64,000 nt of DNA from Shinisaurus crocodilurus (Eukaryota; Chordata; Lepidosauria; Squamata; Shinisauridae). The notes under the pieces are model-generated. The model searched no databases. It was given only the letters and a program-made list of their open reading frames with translations, and was not told where the DNA came from. This document shows positions 1 through 12,109 of this stretch, one piece after another (positions within the stretch are counted from its first letter, which is position 1; every line of letters begins with the position of its first letter). Location: contig CM037879.1 in NCBI GenBank assembly GCA_021292165.1, forward strand, positions 265,355,160-265,419,159, read 5' to 3'. The translations under genes and the position numbers were made by a program.

Positions 1-164
1 AACAAAGGTGATCATACAATATGATGTCACTATAATGCTGTAAAATGCACAAACTGCTAATTCATTACAATGTATTTAGATGCTACCCTGCTGACTTCAG
101 CTTTCCCTTTGAACAAAGTACAAGCAGCTGAGTGTCTTCTACTCTGGGACTTGCCCTAATTTAC

Positions 165-439
165 CTGAGGAGGAGGAGGTGGTGGTGGAGTCTGGTGCAT
201 GGGCCCTGCAATTCTAGGATTTGGGAGCCCCACAGGACCTGCCCTCCGTTGAGCCTGCTGCCTCTGAGCGAGGACCTGCTGCTGCATGTGCTGAAGTCGC
301 AGTTGAGCTAAACTGATCTGTGTTGGGAACTTGGATAGTTGATTTGAAGGTAAGCCACTTTGTGGCTGTATGTTTGGTTCCATCACAGGGCTTTTAGGCA
401 TGTGTGGTGGGATCTCATTATCTTCAATTACCAAAGAAC
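165..439 (-). CDS. TRIM24: TRIM24 exon 9 (Gln-rich linker)
   Basis: The exon encodes GSLVIEDNE at its start, then a proline- and glutamine-rich stretch including [18 protein letters not shown] and [14 protein letters not shown], and ends in a polyproline run. In TRIM24 this is the disordered linker between the coiled coil and the C-terminal PHD-bromodomain. The acceptor is a CAG at 440-442 and the donor GTAAAT reads down from 164. The two first bases complete a glycine codon begun in exon 8, and the exon ends in phase 0. The seven-proline run near the end looks longer than in mammals; that comparison is from memory. Confidence 0.93.
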
Positions 440-1166
440 CTGGATAAAAATAATTATATTTACAAGTTAAGTTTTTACTATTTATAACTTTCTTCCCCAT
501 TAGGTAATGTTCTTTGATAAACTATTCTTTCTGGCATCAGTGTCATTGCCAAGTGTCTAGACTAAAAATCGCTGTAACTTTGGAACTAAATTGTTTACTC
601 AGTTGCCTAGACCAACACAAATATAGTCAGATACTGACCAAATATTTACAAACTGACAAGTATGCAATACCTCTTAATTTGGCGTTCCAATCAACTCACG
701 GGCACTTCACTATGACAAATTTCCTACACAATGTCACTTTCATGTAGCCATGAGATTACCTCAAAGCTAATATTCTAGCTGTACTACAAATTAGGCTCAC
801 AGTCTTAACTCCTAAAAAGCCCCTATAAAATTAAAACATTACAATACACATTTCAGGTTAAATAAAATCAATTCTGAATTATATCTTTGGAAAAACAAGT
901 CCTTACTCAAAATTTACTAATTAAACCTGGGTATTTTTCTACACATGTATATGTCAAATATTATAGTGTTTATGTCTTATACAATTTTTTCTCATTAATT
1001 GATAAGCAAAAACTTTTAGTTACACTTTTGACCTTGAATAGTAGTTTTGTAGCTCTTCATTACTCAAATAACTCTTTGACCCAAGTAATAGGACTTTGCA
1101 GGCAAACACACTTTCTTCAGATATTGTCCAGATCACCTTGCCAATTAGTTTTGTAATATGAATTAC
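440..1166. other. TRIM24 intron 8, unclassified part
   Basis: AT-rich intronic DNA with no coding signal. Short open frames here show no family motif and are treated as chance. Confidence 0.6.
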
Positions 1167-1511
1167 CAGGGTTGCAATGATTTAAATCAGAATGATTTAA
1201 ATCAATGATTAAATCATCAATAAAAATCAATTACCCTGTCGTGTAGGTAGCCTAGTAACCGATAATACTGGTAACGTAAAAAAGAGAGAGAAGTGTTTTC
1301 TGTATAATTTGGTGTTCTTAACTATTAAGTGTAGGCTATTTGTACATGTGGTTGCCTGAAATTTGAAGTTAATTTTACTAAAAAAAAAAAAATTGGGGGG
1401 GGGGGGAAGATTCATTAAATAAATAAAAAATCATTGATTCAAATTTAAAAAATCAATTTTTCCCATTTTTTGCAAAAAAAATAATAATAATAATGATTTT
1501 TTGCAACCCTG
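1167..1511. mobile_element. Non-autonomous hAT-type element
   Basis: The 345-bp element starts CAGGGTTGCAA and ends with its exact complement TTGCAACCCTG. It is flanked by near-identical 8-bp duplications, tgaattac (1159-1166) and tgagttac (1512-1519). Eight-base target duplications and CAG/CTG termini are the hAT signature. The interior is AT-rich with repeated GATTTAAATC motifs, a G run and an A run, and encodes no transposase. A related but differently ended element starts at 62939. Confidence 0.85.
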
Positions 1512-1573
1512 TGAGTTACCCAGAATTCATTGTGAACCTGCCTGTGTCATTTTGTGTCTTCCGTTTATACCAG

Positions 1574-1703
1574 TGGCAGGAACATGTGCCCCTCCGGATG
1601 TTGCTGGACTGCAACTCCCATCAGTCCTAGCCAGGATAGTCAATTGTGATCGATGATGGGAATTGCAGTCCAACATCTGGAACACATGCTCCCCATCCCT
1701 GCT
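1574..1703. mobile_element. Palindromic MITE (foldback)
   Basis: Two arms are near-complements: GATGTTGCTGGACTGCAACT on the left and a matching ATTGCAGTCCAACATC on the right, with outer arms gcaggaacatgtg and cacatgctccccatccctgc. This foldback type (ACTCCCATCA core) is scattered widely in squamate genomes and is probably hAT-mobilised. No clean target duplication was found. Confidence 0.65.
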
Positions 1704-2309
1704 TTATAAAAATCACTATTTCTATTTATTCATATCCACAAATTCTTAATTATGCATCATTAAGCATTTTAGTTTCTCTTCACTTGGTATTTCATTAAAA
1801 AAAGACTTCTTAGTTGCAATGAGCGGGGTGGGTTAGCAATTTCTAGTAGCCTTCCTAGCAATTCTAAGAAGTTAAATCACTTACTCTTTCGAAATTCATG
1901 TGTATACATAGTCATGTGTGACAAGCACACTTATTCAATGTGCGTATGCATGTGCTGTGGGCACCTGCAGTCAATTGAGGCTTCCTGCCACATGCACAGA
2001 GAGCAAAGAAGATGTGTGCAAACAAAACACACACAAAGAACACCCAATGCACTGCATAGAAGTGATATCTCCATGTAGGAATTCATAATGAGCAGTGGTA
2101 GAGGTAGAAAGGAAAACAGAATAAAAATGGAACATGTGCATTATTATTTTAAGGAGAATATTAAATTCACAACAGAAGTGTTATCTAAGTATCTCTAGGA
2201 CATTTCTTAAAATAAATCAATGACAACAGTTAATTCAGATGGTAAACACCTTTTGTAACATCAACAGTTTCCACTACTAACAAAGTTGTAAATGGGAAAT
2301 GCATCATAC
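1704..2309. other. TRIM24 intron 8, no gene seen
   Basis: Unique-looking intronic DNA with a TG/CA-rich patch near 1905-1990. Nothing here supports a gene. Confidence 0.5.
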
Positions 2310-2427
2310 CTAAGTTGAAGATATTTTGGGCCCAGAAGCTAGGATCACAGTGAAACTGAATGGTGGCGTTAGACACTGGGAAGGCATCACACCTTGCTCT
2401 AAGGAGGTATCGTAACCGGTATGTAAT
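2310..2427 (-). CDS. TRIM24: TRIM24 exon 8
   Basis: The exon encodes [18 protein letters not shown] followed by [15 protein letters not shown], the conserved TIF1 segment just after the coiled coil. The acceptor TAG occupies 2428-2430 and the donor GTATGA reads down from 2309. It begins in phase 0 after exon 7 and leaves one base that completes a glycine with exon 9. No stop or frame break is present. Confidence 0.95.
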
Positions 2428-2469
2428 CTAGAAGAAATCAAGGATGTTGTATAAAAGTTAAACCTTAAA

Positions 2470-2765
2470 GATTTTTCTGCAGGCCAGTAAGTGTGTTTGA
2501 CTGGGTTTGCACAATAGGGGAAGGAAAGGAAGCCACGGTGGCTTCTTTTCCCCACCCTGTGCATGCCGGTTGTGCACTGCCTCATTTCCATAATTACCCG
2601 CGCCAGGTGCGGGTTGCCGTGTCGTTTGAACCTGGTGAGGTGGGTGGCAGGGGTGGCTTCCAAACCTCCTTATCACCTATGGCTTGTTCTAATGTTCCAC
2701 GTGCAGGGCTTGGAAAAGGAACAACTGTGGCTTCTTTTCCTTCCCTGATCATGTGAACCTGGTCA
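2470..2765. repeat. Dispersed repeat fragment of the 'gtgaacctggt' family
   Basis: The stretch has opposed motifs (GGAAGCCACGGTGGCTTC on the left, GTGGCTTCTTTTCC on the right, and GAACCTGGT) and resembles the repeats at 19650-20720, 25165-25315 and 58925-59100. It is probably a decayed non-autonomous DNA transposon. Ends are not defined. Confidence 0.45.
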
Positions 2766-3221
2766 TCTGAAAAAGGCTCTAAACACACAAAGGCTAACTT
2801 TCCCATAAAAATATTTTTACTAAACAAAAACATGAGTTTCCCATTGATCAATGGAAATTCTCCTACCACCAATATTTAATGAATTCTCACGATATGTTCC
2901 CAGTATATTATATATTTTTGTGCGAATTCTGTTATTTGACATATAAGACTCCATACCGCTCCCAGTAATACCACATAAATTTTTTCAAACTTGTGTATTA
3001 GCATAACAGATAAGTAAACTAAGTACCCTTTGTGACTTTAGCATGCTCCCATGGTAGAACTATCAACAGTATCAAGTTCAGAAATTAGCATTCAGCAGAC
3101 CCTGCTGTAATAGTTCTTCCTTTCCTGCTAAGAGCCATTTTTCTTGTAGCATTGGCATTGTAATCAACTTGCCATGACTAGGGCGAACCAAGATAAAAGT
3201 GCTGTAGTTTTCTCTCCTTAC

Positions 3222-3368
3222 CAGGCGTTTGCTGTACAATAATGCCGTGCTGCTACCACTGGAGACTGCCCATTTAGAAAAGTTCATGACATGTTCCAGT
3301 TGCTTAGAAAGACCTGCCACTTCCTGTTGTTGCTGTAGAAGCTTTACCCGGTGTTCCTTAGCTAGACA
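3222..3368 (-). CDS. TRIM24: TRIM24 exon 7 (coiled coil)
   Basis: The 147-bp exon (49 codons, phase 0 at both ends) encodes [19 protein letters not shown] and then [18 protein letters not shown] and ALLYSKRL, the C-terminal part of the coiled coil through which TRIM proteins dimerise. The acceptor is TTGCAG just above 3368 and the donor GTAAGG runs down from 3221. The first codon is TGT (Cys), where human TRIM24, from memory, has Ser. A hAT insertion begins 58 bp upstream of the acceptor. Confidence 0.95.
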
Positions 3369-3426
3369 CTGCAAGGGAGAAAAACAAAGTTATGAGCTCT
3401 TTTGCCAATTCTTGCAGCAGATAGAG

Positions 3427-4341
3427 CAGTGATGGCGAACCTTTTTGAGCCCGAGTGCCCAAACTGCAACACAAAACCAACTTATTTATTTCAAAGTGCC
3501 AACACTGCAATTAAAACTGAATACCGAGGTTTTAGCTTTAGAAAAACAACTCATACAGTTGTCCGAACTAATTATCATCTTTTGTCTTAAAAGAAAAACA
3601 CAATAACAGAGCTTTCAATGATACAGTTTTTTGTTGGAAAAAAAAATCAACTCAAAAAATTATTATAGTACTACATTGTACACATAGCCTGAAGGGAATT
3701 TATACAAACTTTTTAAATAATTAGGCACATGTATTTTTGGATAAGGGATTCTCAACTTGTAATATGATTATATGCCAGACTGAAATTGTATGGGGCAAGC
3801 TTTACAGGTCCTTCCCCTGCTTCTATAGGTGTCGCATTAGTAAAAGTAAAAGTCACCCTGTACTAGGATGAGCAAGATAAACAAGAAAACTAAACGTGCT
3901 TAACACATTTTAAACACTTTATGCCTTGGACTGCAAACACTGCATTAGGTAAAAGTTTGCATTGGGCATGCTTTTGCACAATTAATGTGATTTTTGCTAT
4001 TGCACGCATGCTGATAATTCGTCAAACCTTGGCTCATACTCGGTTAGTTTGAGGGCAACACATGCAGCACTCAGGTCAACTGTTAGGGCTTTACATCCAA
4101 GCCATGCTCTGTGCATCATTCTTCAAAATCTTTTAAATGTGATAACAATGTAGAAAAGAATTCTGTAACAGGAATTCTAGAATAAAATCATTCTGTTCCA
4201 CACTGTGAGAAAGAACAAAATCATTTGTGTTTTGCAGAAGGGGACGGTCTTTTCGCGATCTGGTGACCAATGGCTCAAGTGCCCACAGAGAGGTCCCTGC
4301 GTGCCAGCTGTGGCACCCGTGCCATAGGTTCGCCATCACTG
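3427..4341. mobile_element. hAT element, 915 bp, exact 8-bp TSD
   Basis: The element starts CAGTGATGGCGAACCT and ends in the perfect complement AGGTTCGCCATCACTG. The duplications agatagag at 3419-3426 and 4342-4349 are identical. These termini resemble the opossum/Anolis hAT group sometimes called OposCharlie1, an assignment from memory. The interior has only short frames, so it is non-autonomous or decayed. Confidence 0.92.
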
Positions 4342-4349
4342 AGATAGAG

Positions 4350-5147
4350 CCTCTAACCTGTCACTCTACTTGCATGCATCTTCAAGGGATCAGACACAAG
4401 AGAGCCTTATGCCTTTTATATCATATTAATATTCAAACCCTTTTCTTACTATACCTTGTTAGTACTGAGGCAGCCTTTGACGACTATTCCCTTTCTGCTT
4501 TGTAATAAAATTGAAATGACTGACTTGCATAACCCCAATTATACAACATGCCCAAAGAAAATTATGTTGATAGCAATCAAGTATAATAAGAATTTGAATG
4601 AGAACATTTATTCCTCCATAATTTAGATAAAAATTAGGAGTTCAGCTTCTGATGCACATTTATCATGACTGAAGTTGCTTTTTTGGTATGCGTAAAGCTG
4701 GGTATTACACATATAAAATTATGACCAACACACTGAAAAATAACAAACCCTAATAATAAATAAGAATAAGTAGTAGTAGTAGTCATCGTCATCGTCGTCC
4801 AGGAAAAGGGGGAGATATGATAGAAGTGATCATGTGACTGATGCACTTTGAAAGAGCACTTCCCAAAGTAACAAGGTGTCTTAAACCCCTGATGATAGAA
4901 TACTAAATTATAGGAGTGGGCCTCTTCAAATGCTATTACATTCTTTCGATTTCTACTGGGAGTGTGATCAGGAGCCGAGTATCCCTCCCCAGGGCAAGTA
5001 AGGAAGATGTATTTTATTTGATATATCTTATTCAAACACTCAAAGATCTCCTGTTTCACATACTGCCTTTAACTACAGTGATGGGGCAGCGGAGGGAGCA
5101 TGTGAGCCTGAGGACTAGTCTCAATCCTACTTAGTGTAGAATCTTAC
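4350..5147. other. Intron 6, unclassified
   Basis: AT-rich DNA with a short GTA/CGT trinucleotide run near 4770-4800. No gene is supported. The true 5' limit of the Penelope-like element may lie in its last 100 bp. Confidence 0.4.
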
Positions 5148-7710
5148 ATGCAAGTGGCATCTGAACAGGCCCAATTTCAGATGAAATGCCAACATGTTGA
5201 TACAGAGACTATCTTAAGGGTTTCTAAGCGTGGAGTTCGTTTTGAACTCCATGCAGCTTCACTTTCTGAATATGTACGCTTAGAAAGAATTCCTAGGGGT
5301 CTTAGGATACAGAAACCACCTACTCTTTTTAGAGATAATGATGAATTTAAAAATAAGTGGCTTTCTATTTTGAATCAGTGTTCACAAGATTTGATGCTTT
5401 TAATTATTGACTCCTCTAATCAAGAACTAGCTAAGATCCAACAAGAAGTGGAGACTTTGAAAGAGGATTATAAGTCTAAAGTGGATTTAGATACGTAATT
5501 ATAATGCTAGCATGGGTAAATTAGAGTCTGATCTGAAGTCTTATTCTGATGAATTAAAAAACTTAAAAAACTTAAAATGGAAAGAGATCGTAGAGATTAC
5601 GAGACCAATAGGGTTTATCCCTGGTTTGACTCTCATACCAACTTGAGACGTACTCCCAATACAACTAGATCTCAGGGTGGTAGAGGCAGACAGAATAAGA
5701 TTCATGAGGATTCTTCTAGCTCCTCAAATTGGGATTCTCTTTATGAACCTTGTCAACTACGGTCAGGCTTCAAAACCTATCAGCCAGCCCCTCAGAGGGA
5801 ACCATGACGGAACAAACGTTAGTCTATAATTTATCCTCACATTCTTTAAGTCCACAGGAAGAAAAGGTATTAAATCTTGGTACAGGCTTTATTCCTACTT
5901 CTAAATATTCTGCTATGCAAACTCGCATTGATATTTACAAATTTACTAGACTAATCAAACTTAGAGACTACTTTGGGGGCTCTACTTATATCAAACCACC
6001 TTTCAGACCAAAATCATTTTTTATTCCTCCTTCAGATAATCCTCACATTACTACTTTTAATAAAGTAGTTTTGAGGGAAATTAAAGCAGTAGAATCTAAA
6101 TTAAAACCCTTTAAAGGTAACTTTTCTAAATCAGATAGAGAAGCTCTTACTAGTCTTATTTCTAATCCAAATTTGGTTATTAAACCTGCAGACAAAGGAG
6201 GTGCCATTGTTCTCCTAAATAGAGTAGATTATGAAAAAGAGATAACTGATCAACTTAACCATAGAAACTTTTATATTTCTATTCCATTGGACCCTACATC
6301 TTCGGTTATGAACATTATAAAAGTATTAGTTCAAGAAGCTGAGGTACTTAACTACATTGACTCCAATACTTCCAAATTTTTGATTAACGAAACTCCTAGA
6401 TGTCCAGTCTTTTATACACTTCCTAAAATACATAAGGGTATTATTCCCCCACCAGGACGTCCAATTATTTCAGCTAGTAATTCTCTTTTAGAACCTATTG
6501 CTAAATATCTTGACAGTTTTCTTCAGCCCTTTGTTATTAAAACACCTTCTTATATAAAAGATACTGGTGATTTTGTTAAACAATTAGAGGGTTTTGTTGT
6601 GCCCACTGGTGGTGTACTGGCCACTCTTGATGTTAATGCTCTTTATAGCAACATTCCTTTAAATGATGCACGTCTTATTATTTCAAATTTTTTGGATCTT
6701 AGACTCTCTAAACATTCTCCAACTCATTTTTTGCTAGACCTGTTAGATATTATTTTTGAACATAAATTTTTTTTTAGGTATAAACACCAATTTTATTTAC
6801 AGGTTAAAGGCGTGGCCATGGGTTCATCTGTGGCACCCTCTGTGGCTAATTTATTTATGTCTCATTTTGAAAATTCATTTATTTTTAATTCAGAACTCTA
6901 TAGTCACATTCTTTTTTATAAAAGGTATATTGATGATTTATTTTTCTTTTGAATCAGAACTTTGGTTTGATAAATTTAAATCTTGGATTAATTCAGTATC
7001 TTCTGATATTCAATTTACAGGTTCTTGTAATCCTTGTTTTGTTTCTTTTTTAGACATCAAAGTTAGTCTAGATCCTTCTTCATGTACTATTTTCCTATCT
7101 CCTTTTTAAAAACCTACTGATAGGAATGCCTTACTACATTACAATTCTTTTCATACAAAATCTCTTAGGGATAACCTCCCTTTTAGTCAACTTTTGCGTC
7201 TTAAACGGAATTCTTCTTATTCCATAGACTACCATTTGGCAGCACAACAACTTAGTTTAAATCTTGAATCTAGGGGCTATCCTAAACAGGTTATTAATAA
7301 AGCTATAAATAGAGCACATAGTAGACACCGGTCTTCTCTTTTTCAGACATCCACTAATAAAGATAAACACATAAATAAAGACTCTATATACACCTCAATC
7401 CAATACTCTCCCTTATCTGGCAAAATTAAAAACATTCTTCGAAAACATTGGCACCTCCTATCCAATATCCCAGGTTGTCAATCTTTTCCCACTATTGGAC
7501 TTAGAAGGACTAGGAATCTAGGTGACTCTATGATTCACTCTGATGATTTAGGTCCCCCTCTTCCACCTTCTACTACAGGTCATTTCAAATGTGGCAGATG
7601 TTCAGTTTGTCCACATGCTTTACAGATCAAGTCTTTTTATGATACTAATTCAGGGTTTAAATTTACCATTAGACATTTTTCTAACTGCAATTCAAAAGCA
7701 GTAGTATATA
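5148..7710 (+). pseudogene. Penelope-like element polyprotein, decayed 5' part
   Basis: A Penelope-like retroelement (PLE) pol gene in several frames. 5148-5498 encodes an N-terminal block (LSEYVRLERIPRGLRI). A coiled, basic linker follows. The reverse transcriptase at about 5750-7109 shows KPADKGGAIVL, FYTLPKIHK, PGRPIIS, ATLDVNALYSNIP, KGVAMGSSVAPSVANLFM and the catalytic RYIDDL. A frameshift follows at about 6945 and a stop at 7107-7109. The next frame (7194-7739) has the cysteine linker CGRCSVCPH that precedes the GIY-YIG endonuclease in this class. Frameshifts near 5500, 5805 and 6945 make it a pseudogene. The linker style suggests a Neptune-like clade, which is inference. The gene is cut at 7710 by an insertion. 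Confidence 0.9.
7694..7710 (+). repeat. 17-bp target site duplication, left copy
   Basis: aaaagcagtagtatata is repeated exactly at 9452-9468 and brackets the inserted element. Confidence 0.95.
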
Positions 7711-9451
7711 GGACTTCCGGGCAAAACATGGCTTTCTAGAAGACTCACAGAGAGATCTGTGGGGAATACGAATGCAGCGTTTCTTGGGTCAGAGACGTTC
7801 TCTGGCCGGGAAATCTACTTCTTAAGGAAGAAGATAAGATTGGCGTTACCCTCAAATCGTCTCAAGGGTCATACATTGCTTTCTGTCTGCCTTGTTGACA
7901 GATAGATTTGCGGCGTGATCTGAGATAGAGGGAAAACGGCGCTGCATTTCGGAGGTCGGTTTACCGATCATTAGGAAAGTCCGTGCTTGCTTCCAAAATG
8001 AATGGAAACATCTGGATTTGTAACGACAAGGAATCTCTCTACAGCATAATTGGACTTGATATTTAATGTGAGTACATCAAGAGATATTACCGGGAGGCAA
8101 AAATAAAAAAGTTGATGGAATGTCTGAAAGGAGGTTCCCTAATCTTATCTATAGTAGCTTGAAATAAGGAATTTGGCCGAGAGTGCTTTGAAAAATATCT
8201 ACAAGAAAAGATGGTTTCATGGGAAATGTTTATGAGACTAAGAGATAAATTATTGCAATTCGATAACAAGGTGGAAGACTTTGTGAATAAAATGGTGTTG
8301 AAAATGGATGTTTGGTGTGTTAACCCTCAATTGGAATTACAACATGATCAAGAGAAACTGGATACTTACTCAGGTCTGTCACGGAAGAAGAAAGAAGTAA
8401 GTAACAATTTTGGAAGTTTACCAGATCTGCATAGAGGCTTTGAAGAAGAAATATCTCACAAAATACGTGTGACGCAGCAGTTTTTTGGAACGAAGATGGA
8501 CGACGTGTCCTTTTCAACAATACAAATGGGAGGGCAGGAACCCTCAGTGCAACAGAATAAACGGACTTTATTCTTCGCTTTTGGACTGATTCTTAAGGGA
8601 TTTCCATTTGATAGGGGGAGGGGGATATGAAAGAGACAGTTTTGGATTTACTGGGCAAGTATTGGCTGATTTTGAAATATGCTCTGATTTTAAATATTAA
8701 GATATAAATGTATTGGGAGTTTAAAATTTTATGCTTTAGGTTGATTTGGAATTTGAAAAATGAGAATCAGGGTTAAGTATGTATTAGTTAACATATATAT
8801 GTTAAATATATTATCAGGGTGAAAATATATCCAGAAAATGTGTAAGTTGCAGGACGATTGGAAAGAAGATGGCTGACGCATTTCCTTCTGTTGTTTTTTT
8901 TTTAATTGGAATGCCCCACAGATTATTAGAATAGACTGAGTTTTTTATTAAGGGTTGGGAATATTGTTTCATTTGCTAACTTTGTTATATATATCAGTTT
9001 TGTTATGGAAATATTAGGGGACTAAAAAAAAAAATGTGTGGGTTGTATATTGGATTGGAAGTTAAAATCTGTAGTGGGTTACCTAGAAAAAAAGGGGGGG
9101 TTAATGGGGTGGATGGATTGCTTTTAAAATTATGTTGGTTTGTTGAAAAAAGAATATTGAATTTTATTTCCTTTGGATTTTTTAATAGAAGGCTGAGTTA
9201 GGATTTATATGTAGGGTGAGACCTCTAGTGGTTTCTTTTTGCCATAACTATAATTAATTATTGTATAGAAATTATTATCATTTTATATAAGAAATGCTTA
9301 TATTGCTGTAATAGGGGTTGGAAGTCTATCTTAGCTTTGTGTTGTTGTGGGTTATGTATGTATTTGTTGTTTGGTTTTATTGTTATATGTTTGATATTAT
9401 GTTTGTCTTATATAAAAATAAAAATATATATTAAATAAAAAAAAGAAAAAA
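7711..9451 (+). mobile_element. L1-type non-LTR insertion, short (1.74 kb)
   Basis: Bracketed by a perfect 17-bp duplication and ending in an A-rich tail (about 9425-9451), this is a target-primed retrotransposon copy. It starts GGACTTCCGGG, which resembles intact 5' ends of vertebrate L1-type elements, so it appears 5'-complete. It is far shorter than an autonomous LINE. The longest frame (8211-8630, charged, with no stop over 139 codons) lacks any reverse transcriptase motif. It is probably an internally deleted, trans-mobilised L1 relative; the family label is inference. Confidence 0.75.
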
Positions 9452-10250
9452 AAAAGCAGTAGTATATATAATTCGATGTCCCTGTAACTTACTGTACCAC
9501 TTGCCAGATCAAATATCGAATACAAGAACATAAATCTAGGATCCGTAATCGGGTGCTAACTGCCCCGATGGTACAACATTGTTTAGATAAAAAACATGAG
9601 GATAAAGATTTACAGTTTTTTGTGATCTGGAAGCTCCACTCTCATTCTTAAATATTCTAGACGTAGATCGTCTAATCAGCCAGCAGGAGGCGCACTTTAC
9701 TTTTCTTCTTAATACAATTACAACTGGTGGTTTAAATTGCGAATATGATTGGTCTAGTTTTATATAAAATATACTCTGTAATCTTTTTATATGTATTATA
9801 TGTATGCTTGGCTTTATGAAACATATCAATGGGTTACTTGCTCTGTTTTTCATTGTTTCAATGTGGAATTGTATATGTGGCAACTCTGTGCTCTTTCCCC
9901 TTTAATTGTAAGCTAATTCTTTCAGCTTACACCTGTTTGGTATTAGCATTTTGTATAAATTTGCTGGGTTAACTTCAGCTCAGTCCTTTTGAAAGGCATT
10001 TGCTACAGGCCTATTATATGAATCTTAGTAAAACTGACTGGTAAGCATTTAGTTTAGTATTTCTTGCTTTGTATTTCTTGCTCTGTATCTATTATAGTTC
10101 CTTTCTAAATATTATATGTTTTTGTATCCATTACAATCTGTATATATTGTTTCAGCTCACTGAGCTAGTAAAACTGACTGCTCACTGAAGAAGATTATTC
10201 TCTATGAATTACTGCTCACTGAAGATTATTTACGAAACGACGCTACATAT
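9452..10250 (+). pseudogene. Penelope-like element, GIY-YIG end and 3' region
   Basis: Directly after the duplicated target the PLE frame resumes with IIRCPCNLLY, then CQIKYRIQEHKSRIRN in a shifted frame, and ends near EAHFTFLLNTITTGGLN at about 9685-9735. These belong to the GIY-YIG endonuclease and C-terminal tail. The bases for the central glycine motif around 9501 are missing, so a small deletion has removed part of the catalytic loop. The 3' non-coding part runs to 10250, where DIRS copy 1 begins. Confidence 0.85.
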
Positions 10251-10455
10251 GGACAGGTTGCTTACCTGTAACTGTAGTTCTTCGAGTGGTCATCTGTGCA
10301 GTCACACATATGGGCTCTGCGCCTGCGCCGAGACCGTTCCGGAAAATTCTAAAGCTGAGGTAGACTGGGCGGGAGCCCCTCCCCCTCGCACGTGCTCCTT
10401 AGCGCGGCTCCCGCCCATTCCCTCAGTTCCTCTGAGACCGCCTATTGCGGCCCCA
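10251..10455. repeat. DIRS copy 1 left terminal repeat
   Basis: The segment from the ggacaggttgcttacctg end to the CGCCTATTGCGGCCCC region is inverted at about 16120-16301. The outermost 60 bp differs from the right end, as in other DIRS elements; the shared core begins at CACACATATGGGCTCTG. Confidence 0.85.
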
Positions 10456-10629
10456 TGAACCGAGAGATACTCACTGTTGGTATTGACATTCCCTTTTATA
10501 GTAATACCAAAAAAACACAACCATTATCATTTAGAAATGACATGAATTGGAGCAATACACACCCAGTCTCCACTGGCAGGTCCATTGAAATCGATAATGA
10601 CGCCAAGCGGGGATGGATGGGTGGGTTGT

Positions 10630-10721
10630 GTGACTGCACAGATGACCACTCGAAGAACTACAGTTACAGGTAAGCAACCTGTCCTTCTTCTTCGTGGTCT
10701 CTGTGCATCACACATATGGGC
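10630..10721. repeat. DIRS copy 1 internal complementary region
   Basis: The first half complements the outer left end (tgcacagatgaccactcgaa onward to caacctgtcc). The second half complements the outer right end (ttcttcgtggtctctgtgca). This fused complement of both ends is the DIRS internal complementary region, thought to template rebuilding of full ends during circle formation. Confidence 0.9.
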
Positions 10722-10819
10722 AGAGTAACAAGCTGATCCACCCGGTGGTGGGATGGCGGCATTGGTCAGTGCAATACCGATGATAGAACCACCCTTCCAA
10801 AGGTGTTCACAGCCCGAGC

Positions 10820-11960
10820 TCAAATATCAAGTCTGCAATGCTTGATGAATGTCGATGGAGCGGCTCTGGTTGCTGCTCTATAGAGCTTTGGCCTTTCCCA
10901 AACACCACGGATGTTGACTGTGTTCGGGTAGAATGTGCCCTTACTGGGCCTGGCAACTGCTTGCATGAAAGCTGGTATACCAATGTAATAAATTCTATCT
11001 ATTTGGCAAATTTCTGCCTTGAAACAGAAAGACCTGGGGATTTGCCACCATAACATACAAATGGTTGATTTGTTTGTCAAAAAGAAGCTGTTCGCTCTTT
11101 ATAAAATGGTAGGGCATGTCGGACATTCAGTGTATGCATTTTCTGCTCTATGTCAGAAGATGGGTTTTGGAAAAAACGCTGGCAACACTATGTCCTGCCC
11201 TGTATGAAAAGTCTGAAACCACTTTTGGTAGTAAATTGAGATCTGGACGGATGACTATTATGTCCTTATGAAACACCATATAAGGTGAGTCTACTGTGAG
11301 TGCACAGAGCTCGCCAGATCTTCTCATCTTTCATGTGAGAAACCTGTGATCAATAGTTGCTAGTGGTTCAAAAGTCTTCTGAGTCAGTGCACGCCGCATC
11401 AGAGGCAGATTCCAGCCTGGCACCAAATTCCTGATTGGAGGAATGATGTTCTTCAAGCCTTTCAAAATTAAGGTTTCGCCAACGGATGTGTGAAGATTGA
11501 CCCCGAGGTAACATAAGGCTTAATGGCTGAAATTGCTGCCAAGTATACCCTTATGGAGGATGATTTTAAACCTCACACCATCAGAGCATGCAAATATTCT
11601 AGTACAGTTTGTACTGTGCAGGATTTAAGATTTTGTTTACATTTCCTAGCATAAGATGCTCTCGTGTACGGCTTGTAGGCAGCTTGCAGGACAGTTTGTA
11701 ACGGTGACAGTAAGTCTTGGGCTAGAATAATCGAATCTGCCATGCCATTAATGCTAGGCTATCCAAATCTGGGTGCTGGATGTTGCTTTGAGCTTGAGTT
11801 AGCAGTGTTGGCACTATCGGGAGCAACTGGTATTCTCCTTCGGAAAGGTGCAGGAGCTGGGGGAACCATGGTTGCCGTGGCCACCACAGTGTTACAAGAA
11901 TGCAGTCTGCTCTGTCCCTCCAGATTTTTGAGATGACTCACATCAACAGAGGAAGAGGTG
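10820..11960 (-). pseudogene. DIRS copy 1 tyrosine recombinase remnant
   Basis: Fragments in several frames parallel the better copy at 48784-50019, including a C-terminal piece resembling ATRAAPSTFIKHCRLDI, the end of the recombinase with Tyr replaced by Cys at the expected nucleophile position (RHYRLDL in copy 2). Numerous stops and shifts leave no usable protein. Confidence 0.8.
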
Positions 11961-12109
11961 GAAACATGTAATACAGATGACCCGCCCATTTCATCATGAA
12001 GGCATCTGTGATGAGATTGGGATCCGATGTTGCCCTGCTGCAAAAAAGATGGTAGGCCATGTTTTTGGAAGTGACAAAAAGATCTACTTTCGGTTGACCC
12101 CAGATTGAG

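Noticed and set aside
8211..8630. Host gene of 139 codons
   Set aside because: It lies within a retroelement bracketed by a 17-bp duplication and has no splice context or known domain.
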